Below are positions 1 to 6,241 of a stretch of DNA of 8,333 nt, piece by piece. Both the position numbers and the translations under genes were made by a program. The first letter of the stretch is position 1. Each line of letters begins with the position of its first letter. The stretch is from Bacillota bacterium (GTDB lineage Bacteria; Bacillota; Clostridia; Clostridiales; Clostridiaceae), in contig JAUZPH010000145.1 of NCBI GenBank assembly GCA_030706065.1, forward strand, positions 1 to 8,333, in the 5' to 3' direction. The notes beneath the pieces were generated by a model. It was not told where the DNA came from. It did not search any database and saw only the letters and a list, made by a program, of their open reading frames with translations.

Positions 1-378
1 AACATTTCCTTTACCATTAGTAGTCCTGTCCAAAGTATTGTCATGAAGTATGACCCACTGATTGTCCTTGGTCAACTGCAAGTCCGTTTCAACTATTTTG
101 AAACCAAATTCTTTTGAAGCGTTGAAGGCCGCCAAGGAGTTCTCAGGTTCTTTTGAAAGAGAAGGCGCTCCTCGGTGAGCAGCATAGGTATACTTTGCGA
201 GATTGCCCAATAAGCTGTTGCCAACCTTGTAATTGAGATATGCAACCGGCTCCTCATAAGTTTGACGAGTAAACAAATTGAGTAGAGAATATTCTGAATT
301 TTGCATGCATATTAATAAAAGAAATTCAGCGAGAAAAAGGTACATTATAATAGTTTTCACTGTTGGCAGCTTTCTCAT
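1..378 (-). CDS. Glycerophosphodiester phosphodiesterase family protein, membrane-anchored (3' end outside window)
   Basis: Partial gene: 126 N-terminal codons are present and the rest lies beyond the left edge. GDPD enzymes hydrolyse glycerophosphodiesters to glycerol-3-phosphate and an alcohol. Visible GDPD hallmarks are the catalytic HRG (residues 68-70), a PEN motif (78-80), the metal-ligand pair E97-x-D99 in VETDLQ, and the second catalytic histidine in LHD (111-113), followed by DRTTNGKG. Residues 8-25 are hydrophobic after a basic MRKLPTVK start. This suggests a signal anchor that would place the catalytic domain outside the membrane, perhaps acting on phospholipid or teichoic-acid breakdown products. 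The ATG at 378 is preceded by AGGAG (384-388, minus) with good spacing. A minus-strand promoter lies about 75-100 bases upstream. The family assignment is firm; the exact substrate and the C-terminal architecture cannot be seen. Confidence 0.9.
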   Translation of the reverse strand, partial: MRKLPTVKTIIMYLFLAEFLLLICMQNSEYSLLNLFTRQTYEEPVAYLNYKVGNSLLGNLAKYTYAAHRGAPSLSKEPENSLAAFNASKEFGFKIVETDLQLTKDNQWVILHDNTLDRTTNGKGNV

Positions 379-383
379 AAAAT

Positions 384-388
384 CTCCT
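384..388 (-). promoter_or_regulatory. Ribosome-binding site of the GDPD gene
   Basis: AGGAG on the minus strand, five bases before the ATG at 378. It supports that start codon for the truncated gene. Confidence 0.75.
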
Positions 389-431
389 AGTCAATTAAAG
401 AAATATTTTAGCATCAATAAACATGTATACC

Positions 432-449
432 TTTACAATGTGATGTAAA
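432..449 (-). promoter_or_regulatory. 18-bp palindrome, possible operator at the GDPD promoter
   Basis: TTTACA and TGTAAA form a perfect 6-bp inverted repeat separated by six bases. It sits just downstream of the -10 box, at about +1 to +15 of the predicted transcript. That is where a repressor dimer would block initiation. The half-site is generic, so no regulator can be named. Binding is inferred from symmetry and position only. Confidence 0.4.
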
Positions 450-452
450 AAA

Positions 453-481
453 ATTATATACTATTATATCAGGAATGTCCA
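453..481 (-). promoter_or_regulatory. Predicted housekeeping promoter of the GDPD gene
   Basis: On the minus strand there is a -35 box TGGACA (481-476), a 17-base spacer and a perfect -10 box TATAAT (458-453). Transcription would start near 446, giving a leader of roughly 70 bases. The -35 box matches consensus at five of six positions. A second TATAAT a few bases upstream lacks a good -35 partner. Confidence 0.6.
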
Positions 482-570
482 GTGTTATTAGTGATTTTTA
501 GCAGCTTTGAAAAAGAAATGAATAATATGAATTCCATTTATTCAATATTGTATGAATCTTGTTAACTCAA

Positions 571-599
571 AAGGCAGGAATCCCGAAGAGACCTGCCTT
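571..599 (-). terminator. Rho-independent terminator of the DUF1646 gene
   Basis: An 8-bp stem AAGGCAGG/CCTGCCTT encloses a 13-base region with a central TTCG closed by C-G, a stable UUCG-type tetraloop. On the minus strand the stem runs into TTTTG; on the plus strand no T-run follows. It lies about 85 bases beyond the stop codon at 685, so it most likely ends the DUF1646 transcript. The T-run is short, so termination may be imperfect. Confidence 0.65.
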
Positions 600-684
600 A
601 AAGTATATTACTATATATGCTCTCTTAACTCTAATCAAGAAACAAAGTAAATAAAAACCTGATTTTGTAAAAAGGAAATTGCAG

Positions 685-1710
685 CTATATAAAGAAAAGA
701 ATAATAAAGAAGAAAACCAGCATGACAGCGCCCAATGGAACGGCAAGCTTTATCCATTCACTGCTCTTGATTTTTAACTTGTTTGCCGAAATTATGTTTG
801 GTATATTTCCAGGTATCAACATTCCTCCACTAATAAGCAGGCCCAGTAATACCGCCTTGATCTGCTCCTGCGACATTTTTGTGCTTATTTCCGCCGAAGC
901 CAGTGTTGCATTGTCTAAAACAGCCGAGGATATATTTATCCAATAAAGATATTTACTGCTGAGATTTATCACATAGTTATCAATTATAGGCTTGAAGCCT
1001 GCACCCAACAGTTCAAGGGCAATTACAAAAACTACAATTTTAACCGTCCTCACAAGTATATCTTTATAGGTTTCTTCCTCTATACCATCGTACTTGGTTT
1101 CCTTTTCTGAAAAAGTATCTTCTTTCACATACCAGGCTCCAAATAATGCAAGGCATACTATCGATAACAATACAGACCTGCCAATCAGATTGTACAGGTA
1201 CCAGAAACTTGTGCCAAGTTTTGAAATGACCACTGTAGCCAGAGGTTCGCCTACCGGTGTAAGAACAGCACCAAGTCCAATAGAAAAACAGGAAATGATA
1301 GTAAGGCCTATTCTTTTTTTTCTGCTCAAAGGAAGCAGATTCACTATTTCCACCAGTACCAGGGCAGCAATAATTGCCGTTATTATACTGGATATAATAC
1401 CAAGAAATATTATCAGAAAAAATGCAAATACCCGTATGGGTACTCGTTTCAGCACAAAACCAATGATTGCCTTAACATATTCACTGAAGAGATTGAACAG
1501 GATTCCGCCTGCCAAAACCGCAAAGCCAATCATATATATGAACTTATTGCTCAGTATATCAAGCAAAAACACTAAAGATAAGTTTTTTGAAATCACAGCT
1601 GCAGTAGTGCCTACCAGAAAAAGAAAGAGTTCTATATTGTGCTCTACCTTTTCAGACAACAGAGGCAAGAATAATGTGACGACCAAAAGAAGAAATAAAC
1701 CAATATACAT
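685..1710 (-). CDS. DUF1646 family membrane protein, putative ion (Na+-linked) transporter
   Basis: This 341-residue, highly hydrophobic protein has about ten predicted membrane segments and one charged cytoplasmic-type loop (about 195-215). Conserved-looking motifs are TPVGEPLATV (151-160), SAVLDNATLASAEI (262-275) and GGMLIPGNIPNIISA (295-309). Two similar proline/glycine/asparagine-rich re-entrant motifs in the two halves are typical of the ion-transporter superfamily that includes NhaD- and CitM-like carriers. I assign it to DUF1646 by this motif pattern and length. The family has no firmly established substrate; its frequent control by a Na+-sensing RNA suggests Na+ export or Na+-coupled transport. 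The ATG at 1710 has the ribosome site GGAAAGGA (1727-1720). The gene stands alone, diverges from selA, and has a long leader with an internal terminator. Confidence is high for a transporter and good for the family. Confidence 0.8.
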   Translation of the reverse strand: MYIGLFLLLVVTLFLPLLSEKVEHNIELFLFLVGTTAAVISKNLSLVFLLDILSNKFIYMIGFAVLAGGILFNLFSEYVKAIIGFVLKRVPIRVFAFFLIIFLGIISSIITAIIAALVLVEIVNLLPLSRKKRIGLTIISCFSIGLGAVLTPVGEPLATVVISKLGTSFWYLYNLIGRSVLLSIVCLALFGAWYVKEDTFSEKETKYDGIEEETYKDILVRTVKIVVFVIALELLGAGFKPIIDNYVINLSSKYLYWINISSAVLDNATLASAEISTKMSQEQIKAVLLGLLISGGMLIPGNIPNIISANKLKIKSSEWIKLAVPLGAVMLVFFFIILFFI

Positions 1711-1719
1711 AAATCATCA

Positions 1720-1727
1720 TCCTTTCC
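1720..1727 (-). promoter_or_regulatory. Ribosome-binding site of the DUF1646 gene
   Basis: GGAAAGGA on the minus strand, nine bases before the ATG at 1710. It lies well downstream of the leader terminator, so control in this leader is more likely by transcription termination than by hiding this site. Confidence 0.6.
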
Positions 1728-1759
1728 ATATATTTATAACATTTTTTTTGTTTAACTGC

Positions 1760-1794
1760 AAAAAAAAGTGGTAACTCAAAAATGAGTTTCCCAC
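1760..1794 (-). terminator. Leader (attenuator) terminator upstream of the DUF1646 gene
   Basis: On the minus strand, GTGG (1794-1791) pairs with CCAC (1771-1768) and AACTCA (1788-1783) pairs with TGAGTT (1778-1773). The loop is TTTT and a small GA/A internal loop separates the helices. Eight uninterrupted T residues follow (1767-1760). This is a complete intrinsic terminator placed between the promoter and the coding sequence, about 50 bases before the start codon. It would stop transcription unless an upstream structure prevents it from folding. Confidence 0.8.
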
Positions 1795-1856
1795 CCTAGA
1801 AACCGATTTCTTGGAATCAAACAAAAGCTTGTCCAACCGAAAAACTTTATATATTT
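1760..1856 (-). ncRNA. Candidate Na+-sensing riboswitch (DUF1646 RNA motif / Na+-I class)
   Basis: The predicted transcript starts near 1856. It contains a stem TTGGA (1836-1832)/TCCAA (1815-1811), a small hairpin GAAA-TCGG-TTTC (1810-1799), the purine-rich stretch AGGGTGG (1797-1791) and the terminator. GGTTTC (1804-1799) can also pair with GAAACT (1790-1785), which would break the 5' arm of the terminator. That gives an on/off switch. From the literature, RNAs of the DUF1646 motif sit upstream of this gene family and sense Na+. I matched this leader by gene context, size and expression platform, not by an alignment to the consensus, which I cannot recall base by base. The boundaries are approximate. 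Confidence 0.55.
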
Positions 1857-1862
1857 TAGAAT

Positions 1863-1891
1863 ATTTTATCATATAATGAGATAACATACAA
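1863..1891 (-). promoter_or_regulatory. Predicted promoter of the DUF1646 gene
   Basis: On the minus strand there is a -35 box TTGTAT (1891-1886), a 17-base spacer and a -10 box TAAAAT (1868-1863). It would start an RNA near 1856 that includes the whole structured leader. Its -35 box lies only 23 bases from the -35 box of the oppositely directed selA promoter. Confidence 0.55.
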
Positions 1892-1914
1892 CCTTAAGAT
1901 GATATAATGTTATA

Positions 1915-1943
1915 TTGTAATAGAAAAATCAATATCGTATAAT
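1915..1943 (+). promoter_or_regulatory. Predicted promoter of the selA-selB operon
   Basis: A -35 box TTGTAA (1915-1920), a 17-base spacer and a perfect -10 box TATAAT (1938-1943) predict a start near 1950, with a leader of about 85 bases before selA. This is a strong-looking housekeeping promoter in a very AT-rich region. Other TATAAT-like strings nearby lack correctly spaced partners. Confidence 0.65.
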
Positions 1944-1990
1944 ATACATATTCAAAATTTTTAAGGATAAAAGAGACTAAAAATAAATTT

Positions 1991-2013
1991 ATATCCTCAA
2001 TCATAGGGGATAT
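1991..2013 (+). promoter_or_regulatory. Hairpin in the selA leader
   Basis: ATATCCTC (1991-1998) pairs with GGGGATAT (2006-2013), giving eight pairs including one G-T wobble, around the seven-base loop AATCATA. It lies 22 bases before the selA start and has no T-run, so it is not a terminator. A SelB-binding, SECIS-like leader element is known in the E. coli selAB operon. This hairpin occupies a comparable place, but its loop lacks the G-U feature expected of a classical SECIS. A regulatory role is therefore only a possibility. Confidence 0.35.
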
Positions 2014-2035
2014 ACAAAATAGGATTGGTGTTTTT

Positions 2036-3424
2036 ATGAATAAAGAACTCCTAAGAAAGTTACCCAAAATTGATGAACTTTTGGAAAGTGAATTGATAAT
2101 GGAAATTCTCAGCAGCAACATGAGAATTGTTGTGGTTGATGCCTTAAGGGAGGCAATAGATATATACAGACAGTATATTATTGAAGATAAAATTGTCAAT
2201 TTTGAACTCAAGGAAATACTTGATCTTTCGCTGCTGCTGATCGAAAAAAAAGGTAGCAACAGACTTAAAAGGGTAGTAAATGCGTCCGGTGTCATATTGC
2301 ATACGAACCTTGGAAGAGCTAAGATTTCCAAAGAAGCTGCCGAAAACGCTATGAAGATTGCACAAAATTACAGCAATCTGGAATTTGATATTGAAATGGG
2401 GAATCGGGGTTCAAGGTATTCCCATGTAGAAGAACTGCTAAGGGCTGTTACAGGAGCAGAAGCAGCCCTGGTGGTGAATAATAATGCAGCAGCGGTACTT
2501 CTTGCCCTTGATACCTTGACAAAGGGCCGGGAAGCCGTGGTGTCAAGGGGCCAGCTTGTAGAGATAGGAGGTTCCTTCAGAATACCTGATTTGATGAGTT
2601 ACAGCGGAGCCATTCTGAAGGAAGTCGGTACAACAAACAAAACTCATTTTTATGACTATGAGCAGGCCATAAATGAAAACACAGGTGTTTTGCTTAGAGT
2701 ACATACTTCAAATTTTAAAATAATAGGGTTTACTGAAGAAGTACCACTAGAGGATCTGGTTAAGCTTGGTTCTTCAAAAGGGATACCTGTGATGGAGGAT
2801 ATAGGAAGTGGTACCCTGATAGACTTTGCAAATTACGGCTTGAACTATGAACCAACTATACAGAATAGTATAAGAAAAGGAGCTGATATAGTGACTTTCA
2901 GTGGTGATAAGCTCCTTGGAGGGCCTCAGGCCGGAGTAATTGCAGGTAAAAAGCAATACATAGATAAAATGAAAAATAACCCGCTTACCCGAGCATTAAG
3001 AATTGACAAAATGACATTGGCAGCACTTGAAGTGACTTTGAAATATTATCTTGAAGAAAGTGAGGCAGTAAAGCATATACCTACCTTGAGTATGCTTTTA
3101 GCCTCAAAGGAAGAAATGAGAAAAAAGGCCTTGAAGCTTGGAAACATACTAAAGGCTGCTGCCTCACATTTTGAGTTCGAACTGGAGGATAACTTCTCGA
3201 TGGTAGGGGGAGGGTCAATGCCTGCTGAGAGAATCTGTACGTATGTTATCAAAGTAACCTCTTCAAAATTCACGGCAAATGAAATTGAGAAAGCTTTAAG
3301 AATGAACTGCATTCCTATAATAATCAGAATAACAGGGGATGCTGCTATTATAGATGTAAGAACTATGAATGATGATGATTTTGAGATTGTGACAGATGCC
3401 TTCAAAAGGCTTCAGGATAAATAG
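2036..3424 (+). CDS. selA: L-seryl-tRNA(Sec) selenium transferase (selenocysteine synthase)
   Basis: SelA is a PLP enzyme that converts seryl-tRNA(Sec) to selenocysteyl-tRNA(Sec) using selenophosphate. The protein has 462 residues, the usual bacterial length. It shows the N-terminal helical domain that starts RKLPKIDELL (tRNA binding), then VVNASGVILHTNLGRA (80-95), NRGSRYSHVE (123-132), RVHTSNF (221-227), EDIGSGT (254-260) and SGDKLLGGPQAG (289-300). K292 is the expected PLP lysine. The ATG at 2036 gives the correct family N-terminus, although the ribosome site (AGGATTGGTG, 2021-2030) is only moderate. The tag stop lies 35 bases before selB, so the two genes are almost certainly co-transcribed. 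No frameshift or missing key residue is seen. Bacterial SelA is a large ring-shaped homo-oligomer; that is family knowledge. Confidence 0.97.
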   Translation: MNKELLRKLPKIDELLESELIMEILSSNMRIVVVDALREAIDIYRQYIIEDKIVNFELKEILDLSLLLIEKKGSNRLKRVVNASGVILHTNLGRAKISKEAAENAMKIAQNYSNLEFDIEMGNRGSRYSHVEELLRAVTGAEAALVVNNNAAAVLLALDTLTKGREAVVSRGQLVEIGGSFRIPDLMSYSGAILKEVGTTNKTHFYDYEQAINENTGVLLRVHTSNFKIIGFTEEVPLEDLVKLGSSKGIPVMEDIGSGTLIDFANYGLNYEPTIQNSIRKGADIVTFSGDKLLGGPQAGVIAGKKQYIDKMKNNPLTRALRIDKMTLAALEVTLKYYLEESEAVKHIPTLSMLLASKEEMRKKALKLGNILKAAASHFEFELEDNFSMVGGGSMPAERICTYVIKVTSSKFTANEIEKALRMNCIPIIIRITGDAAIIDVRTMNDDDFEIVTDAFKRLQDK

Positions 3425-3445
3425 CATTATATTATAATTATAAAC

Positions 3446-3452
3446 GGTGGAG
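3446..3452 (+). promoter_or_regulatory. Ribosome-binding site of selB
   Basis: GGTGGAG, seven bases before the ATG at 3460. It fixes that start, which also gives the exact family N-terminus running straight into the GTPase P-loop. Confidence 0.7.
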
Positions 3453-3459
3453 AAGCATT

Positions 3460-5367
3460 ATGAAACATGTTATTATCGGTACCGCCGGCCATGTGGACCA
3501 CGGTAAGACCGAACTTATTAAGGCTCTGACAGGACAGGAAACGGATAGATTAAAGGAAGAAAAGGAAAGGGGCATTTCCATTGATCTTGGTTTTGCTTCT
3601 TTTGATCTGCCCTCCGGCAGAAGGGCTGGAATTATAGATGTACCGGGACACGAGAAGTTCATAAAGAATATGCTGGCCGGAGTAAGCAGCGTTGATGTAG
3701 TGCTTCTTGTTATCGCTGCTGATACTGGAATAATGCCTCAGACAAGGGAACACTTTCAAATACTGCAGCTGCTGAATGTAAAAAAGGTAGTAATTGTAAT
3801 TACAAAGTGTGACCTGGTAGAGGATGAATGGCTTTCAATTGTGGAAGAGGATATCAGGGAAGAGTTTAAAGACACAATTTTTCATGATTCACCACTATGC
3901 AGGGTATCTTCAAAAAATAGAATGGGTTTGGAGGCCTTGGTAGAGATTATTGACAAGAACACTGAAGAAGTAGAAGCAAAGGATACGGAAGGGCATTTCA
4001 GACTTCCAGTTGACAGATCCTTTTCTGTCACTGGTTTTGGCACTGTGATTACAGGCACTATAATAAGCGGAAGTGTCAAAGTTGGGGATTGGATACAGAT
4101 ATACTCTTCCATGATTCTGACAAAGGTTAGAGGAATACAAGTTCACGAAAAGACGGTAGAATTTGCAGAAGCTGGTCAAAGATGCGCTCTTAATTTAGCG
4201 AATATCAGTGCCTGTGAAGTAAAGAGGGGCGATGTTATCTCCAAGGAAAATGTTATGGAACCATCCTCCACTATTGACTGTCATTTTTACTATTTGAACT
4301 CTGCGGGGAAACCCTTGGAAAACCGGCAGAGGTTGAGATTGTATCACGGAACAAAGGAAATATTGTGCAGGGCAATACTGCTTGATAGTGAAGGCTTGAA
4401 TCCAGGAGAAAATGCTTATGTTCAATTAAGACTGGAGGAGTTTCTCACCTCACAGCGGGGTGACAGATTTGTAATAAGAAGTTATTCACCGATGCATACC
4501 ATTGGCGGCGGGGTCATAATAGAACCTAACGCGGCTAAGGCAAGAAGATTTGACGATAAATATATATCTGATGTGAAGTTAAAAGAAAAGGGTAAAACGG
4601 AGGATGTTCTTGAAAGAACCATTGAAAAGAACAGCGCGGAATATCCGGATATAAATCTGATTATCAAAAGCATGGGACGAAACGAAGAGAATATTGATAA
4701 CAAAATATCGCAGTTGATAGATGAGAAAAAGGTGATAAAGCTTTCCAGCGGGGAAAAAGCAGTTTTTCTGCACAAAAGCTTTATCAATAACAGAATAGAT
4801 ACCCTTACAAGACTGCTGTTCAAATTCCATAGAGATAATTCTTTAAAGCATGGTATTTCGAAAGAAGAGTTAAAAAACAGGCTCTTTGGGAAAAACCTGA
4901 AGCAGAAGAATTATGATGAACTTTTAGGAATACTGGAAGAAAGAAATATCATCCGTATAAAGAATCACTTGATCTCATTATATGAATTTGAAGTCAAATA
5001 CACGGTCGAACAAAAGGAAATAAAAAGTCTAATTTACCATGAGTTTTATAAAGGGGAGCTTTCACCGCCGAAATATGAAGAACTTGCCTTGAAATATAAG
5101 GACAAAACATCCTTTATTATGGTATTTGAAGGAATGCTGGAGGAAGGAGTCCTCGTCAGATTAAATAGTGAGGTTACAATGTCCAGTGAACATTATGAAA
5201 AGGCAAAAACTCTGATTTTGAAATATATAAAAGAAAAGGGGGCAATAACAGTTGGGGAGGCTAGAGACCTTCTAAAAGCAAACAGAAAGACTGCAGTGGC
5301 AATTCTAGAGCACTTTGATGTTCTAAAACTGACAAAGAGGCTGGAGGATAAAAGAGTATTATTTTAG
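3460..5367 (+). CDS. selB: Selenocysteine-specific translation elongation factor
   Basis: SelB is a GTPase that binds Sec-tRNA(Sec) and the SECIS hairpin of selenoprotein mRNAs, so that UGA is read as selenocysteine. The 635-residue length is typical. The EF-Tu-like GTPase domain has the P-loop GHVDHGKT (10-17), the switch I segment RGISIDLGF (37-45, with Ser where many GTPases have Thr), DVPGH (60-64) and TKCD (115-118). Beta-barrel domains follow, with VTGFGTVITGTIISG near 191-205. The region after about 380 is a chain of charged winged-helix domains; the last one (about 590-635) ends with the NRKTAVAILEHFD-type SECIS-binding segment. The gene follows selA in the same operon and ends just before a strong terminator. 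The tRNA(Sec) gene is not next to it in this window. Confidence 0.97.
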   Translation: MKHVIIGTAGHVDHGKTELIKALTGQETDRLKEEKERGISIDLGFASFDLPSGRRAGIIDVPGHEKFIKNMLAGVSSVDVVLLVIAADTGIMPQTREHFQILQLLNVKKVVIVITKCDLVEDEWLSIVEEDIREEFKDTIFHDSPLCRVSSKNRMGLEALVEIIDKNTEEVEAKDTEGHFRLPVDRSFSVTGFGTVITGTIISGSVKVGDWIQIYSSMILTKVRGIQVHEKTVEFAEAGQRCALNLANISACEVKRGDVISKENVMEPSSTIDCHFYYLNSAGKPLENRQRLRLYHGTKEILCRAILLDSEGLNPGENAYVQLRLEEFLTSQRGDRFVIRSYSPMHTIGGGVIIEPNAAKARRFDDKYISDVKLKEKGKTEDVLERTIEKNSAEYPDINLIIKSMGRNEENIDNKISQLIDEKKVIKLSSGEKAVFLHKSFINNRIDTLTRLLFKFHRDNSLKHGISKEELKNRLFGKNLKQKNYDELLGILEERNIIRIKNHLISLYEFEVKYTVEQKEIKSLIYHEFYKGELSPPKYEELALKYKDKTSFIMVFEGMLEEGVLVRLNSEVTMSSEHYEKAKTLILKYIKEKGAITVGEARDLLKANRKTAVAILEHFDVLKLTKRLEDKRVLF

Positions 5368-5401
5368 TGGATATTGTATGTGTCTATATAATTAATTTTA
5401 A

Positions 5402-5435
5402 CAAAAACGCTCCTCAAAGTTGAGGAGCGTTTTTG
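5402..5435. terminator. Bidirectional rho-independent terminator between selB and the flavoprotein gene
   Basis: A 16-base arm (5402-5417) is perfectly complementary to 5420-5435. The core is CGCTCCTC/GAGGAGCG, flanked by A5/T5 tracts. It therefore ends in a T-run on both strands. It lies 35 bases after the selB stop and 30 bases after the stop of the convergent minus-strand gene, so it serves both. Confidence 0.9.
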
Positions 5436-5464
5436 CGCGTCACGTAACTATTGAACCTTTTAAA

Positions 5465-6091
5465 CTAACGTATAAAGTTGGTAGCCACTCTGGGTTCCTG
5501 CTCCGGCAGTTCAATGCCTGCATGCCTTCCGGCCTCGATGCATTTTAAGAGCCACGCCATATTCTTTCCAAGAGTCCTCATGGTCTGCATGCCTTCCAAG
5601 TCCTGCTTTACTTCCTCCGGTGTGTTTCCATGCACCATATTCCAGTACTGAGAAGATACAACAGGCATATTTGCGATAGTGAAATATTTGTTTAACTGAT
5701 CAAAGGCTGCAGTTGAACCGCCTCGACGACAGCTTACGATGGCAGCACCGGGTTTATACTGAAAACCATCTCCTGCATAGAAAAACCTGTCTAAAAAGGA
5801 GGTTATATGTCCAGAAGCACCAGCATAATGTACTGGGGACCCGAAAATAAATCCGTCAACTTCCTTGCCTTTCTCCAAAGCGATGTTCACAGTATCATCA
5901 TCAAAGGCACATTTGCCCGTACCGCTTTTATAGCAGCCACCGCAGGCCATACAGCCTCTTATTGGCTTGCTTCCTACATGGAATATTTCCGTCTCGATAT
6001 TTTCCTTTTCCAGTTCCTTTGCTACCTCGCAAAGAGCAGTATAAGTGCAGCCTTTAGCCTTTGGACTTCCATTAATAAGTAAAACCTTCAT
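5465..6091 (-). CDS. Flavodoxin-fold NAD(P)H-dependent FMN reductase / iron-sulfur flavoprotein (Isf-like)
   Basis: This 208-residue protein of the NADPH-dependent FMN reductase family moves electrons via FMN. Residues 2-16 (KVLLINGSPKAKGCT) form the first beta strand and the FMN phosphate loop. GSPVHYAGASGHITSFLDR (84-102) is the second flavin contact region, and the chain ends in the family-typical ATNFIR. A compact cysteine cluster C47-x2-C50-x2-C53-x7-C61 matches the spacing used by archaeal-type iron-sulfur flavoproteins to hold a [4Fe-4S] cluster, so it may be an Isf-type electron carrier. I chose the ATG at 6091 because GGGTGG (6102-6097) lies five bases upstream; a GTG at 6100 would add three residues. 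It stands alone and convergent with selB. The physiological partner is unknown; ferredoxin or oxidative-stress roles are known for relatives. Confidence 0.88.
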   Translation of the reverse strand: MKVLLINGSPKAKGCTYTALCEVAKELEKENIETEIFHVGSKPIRGCMACGGCYKSGTGKCAFDDDTVNIALEKGKEVDGFIFGSPVHYAGASGHITSFLDRFFYAGDGFQYKPGAAIVSCRRGGSTAAFDQLNKYFTIANMPVVSSQYWNMVHGNTPEEVKQDLEGMQTMRTLGKNMAWLLKCIEAGRHAGIELPEQEPRVATNFIR

Positions 6092-6096
6092 TCTTA

Positions 6097-6102
6097 CCAC
6101 CC
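6097..6102 (-). promoter_or_regulatory. Ribosome-binding site that decides the flavoprotein start
   Basis: GGGTGG on the minus strand, five bases before the ATG at 6091. It overlaps the alternative GTG start at 6100, which argues against that longer start. Confidence 0.6.
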
Positions 6103-6241
6103 ATTCCGATTTATTATTCTAATAATTTGACACTATAGGCTTTCATACCTAGATATTAACTTATACATGACCCAAAGCTGTCCTCTTCAGTATTTGAAGC
6201 ATATGCAAGTTAAGCTTCGATATTAAAACCCTTTAATATTA

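Noticed and set aside
1094..1774. A 226-codon plus-strand ORF antisense to the DUF1646 gene
   Set aside because: It lies almost wholly inside the well-supported membrane protein gene, reads as basic, low-complexity sequence with no motif, and has no ribosome site. It also runs through the leader terminator region.
561..1785. Shared string TAACTCAAAA near both DUF1646 terminators (about 563 and 1772)
   Set aside because: It is ten bases of AT-rich sequence in unrelated structural positions, with no extension of the match on either side.
1894..2331. A minus-strand ORF over the selA start and promoter
   Set aside because: It is a mirror of the selA coding region rich in Ser, Leu and Ile. Its predicted protein has no recognisable motif, and it would end inside the divergent promoter region.
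5368..5464. Possible selC (tRNA-Sec) between selB and the next gene
   Set aside because: Only the bidirectional terminator is present. There is no room for, or trace of, a tRNA of about 95 bases with a CCA end or TTC arm.
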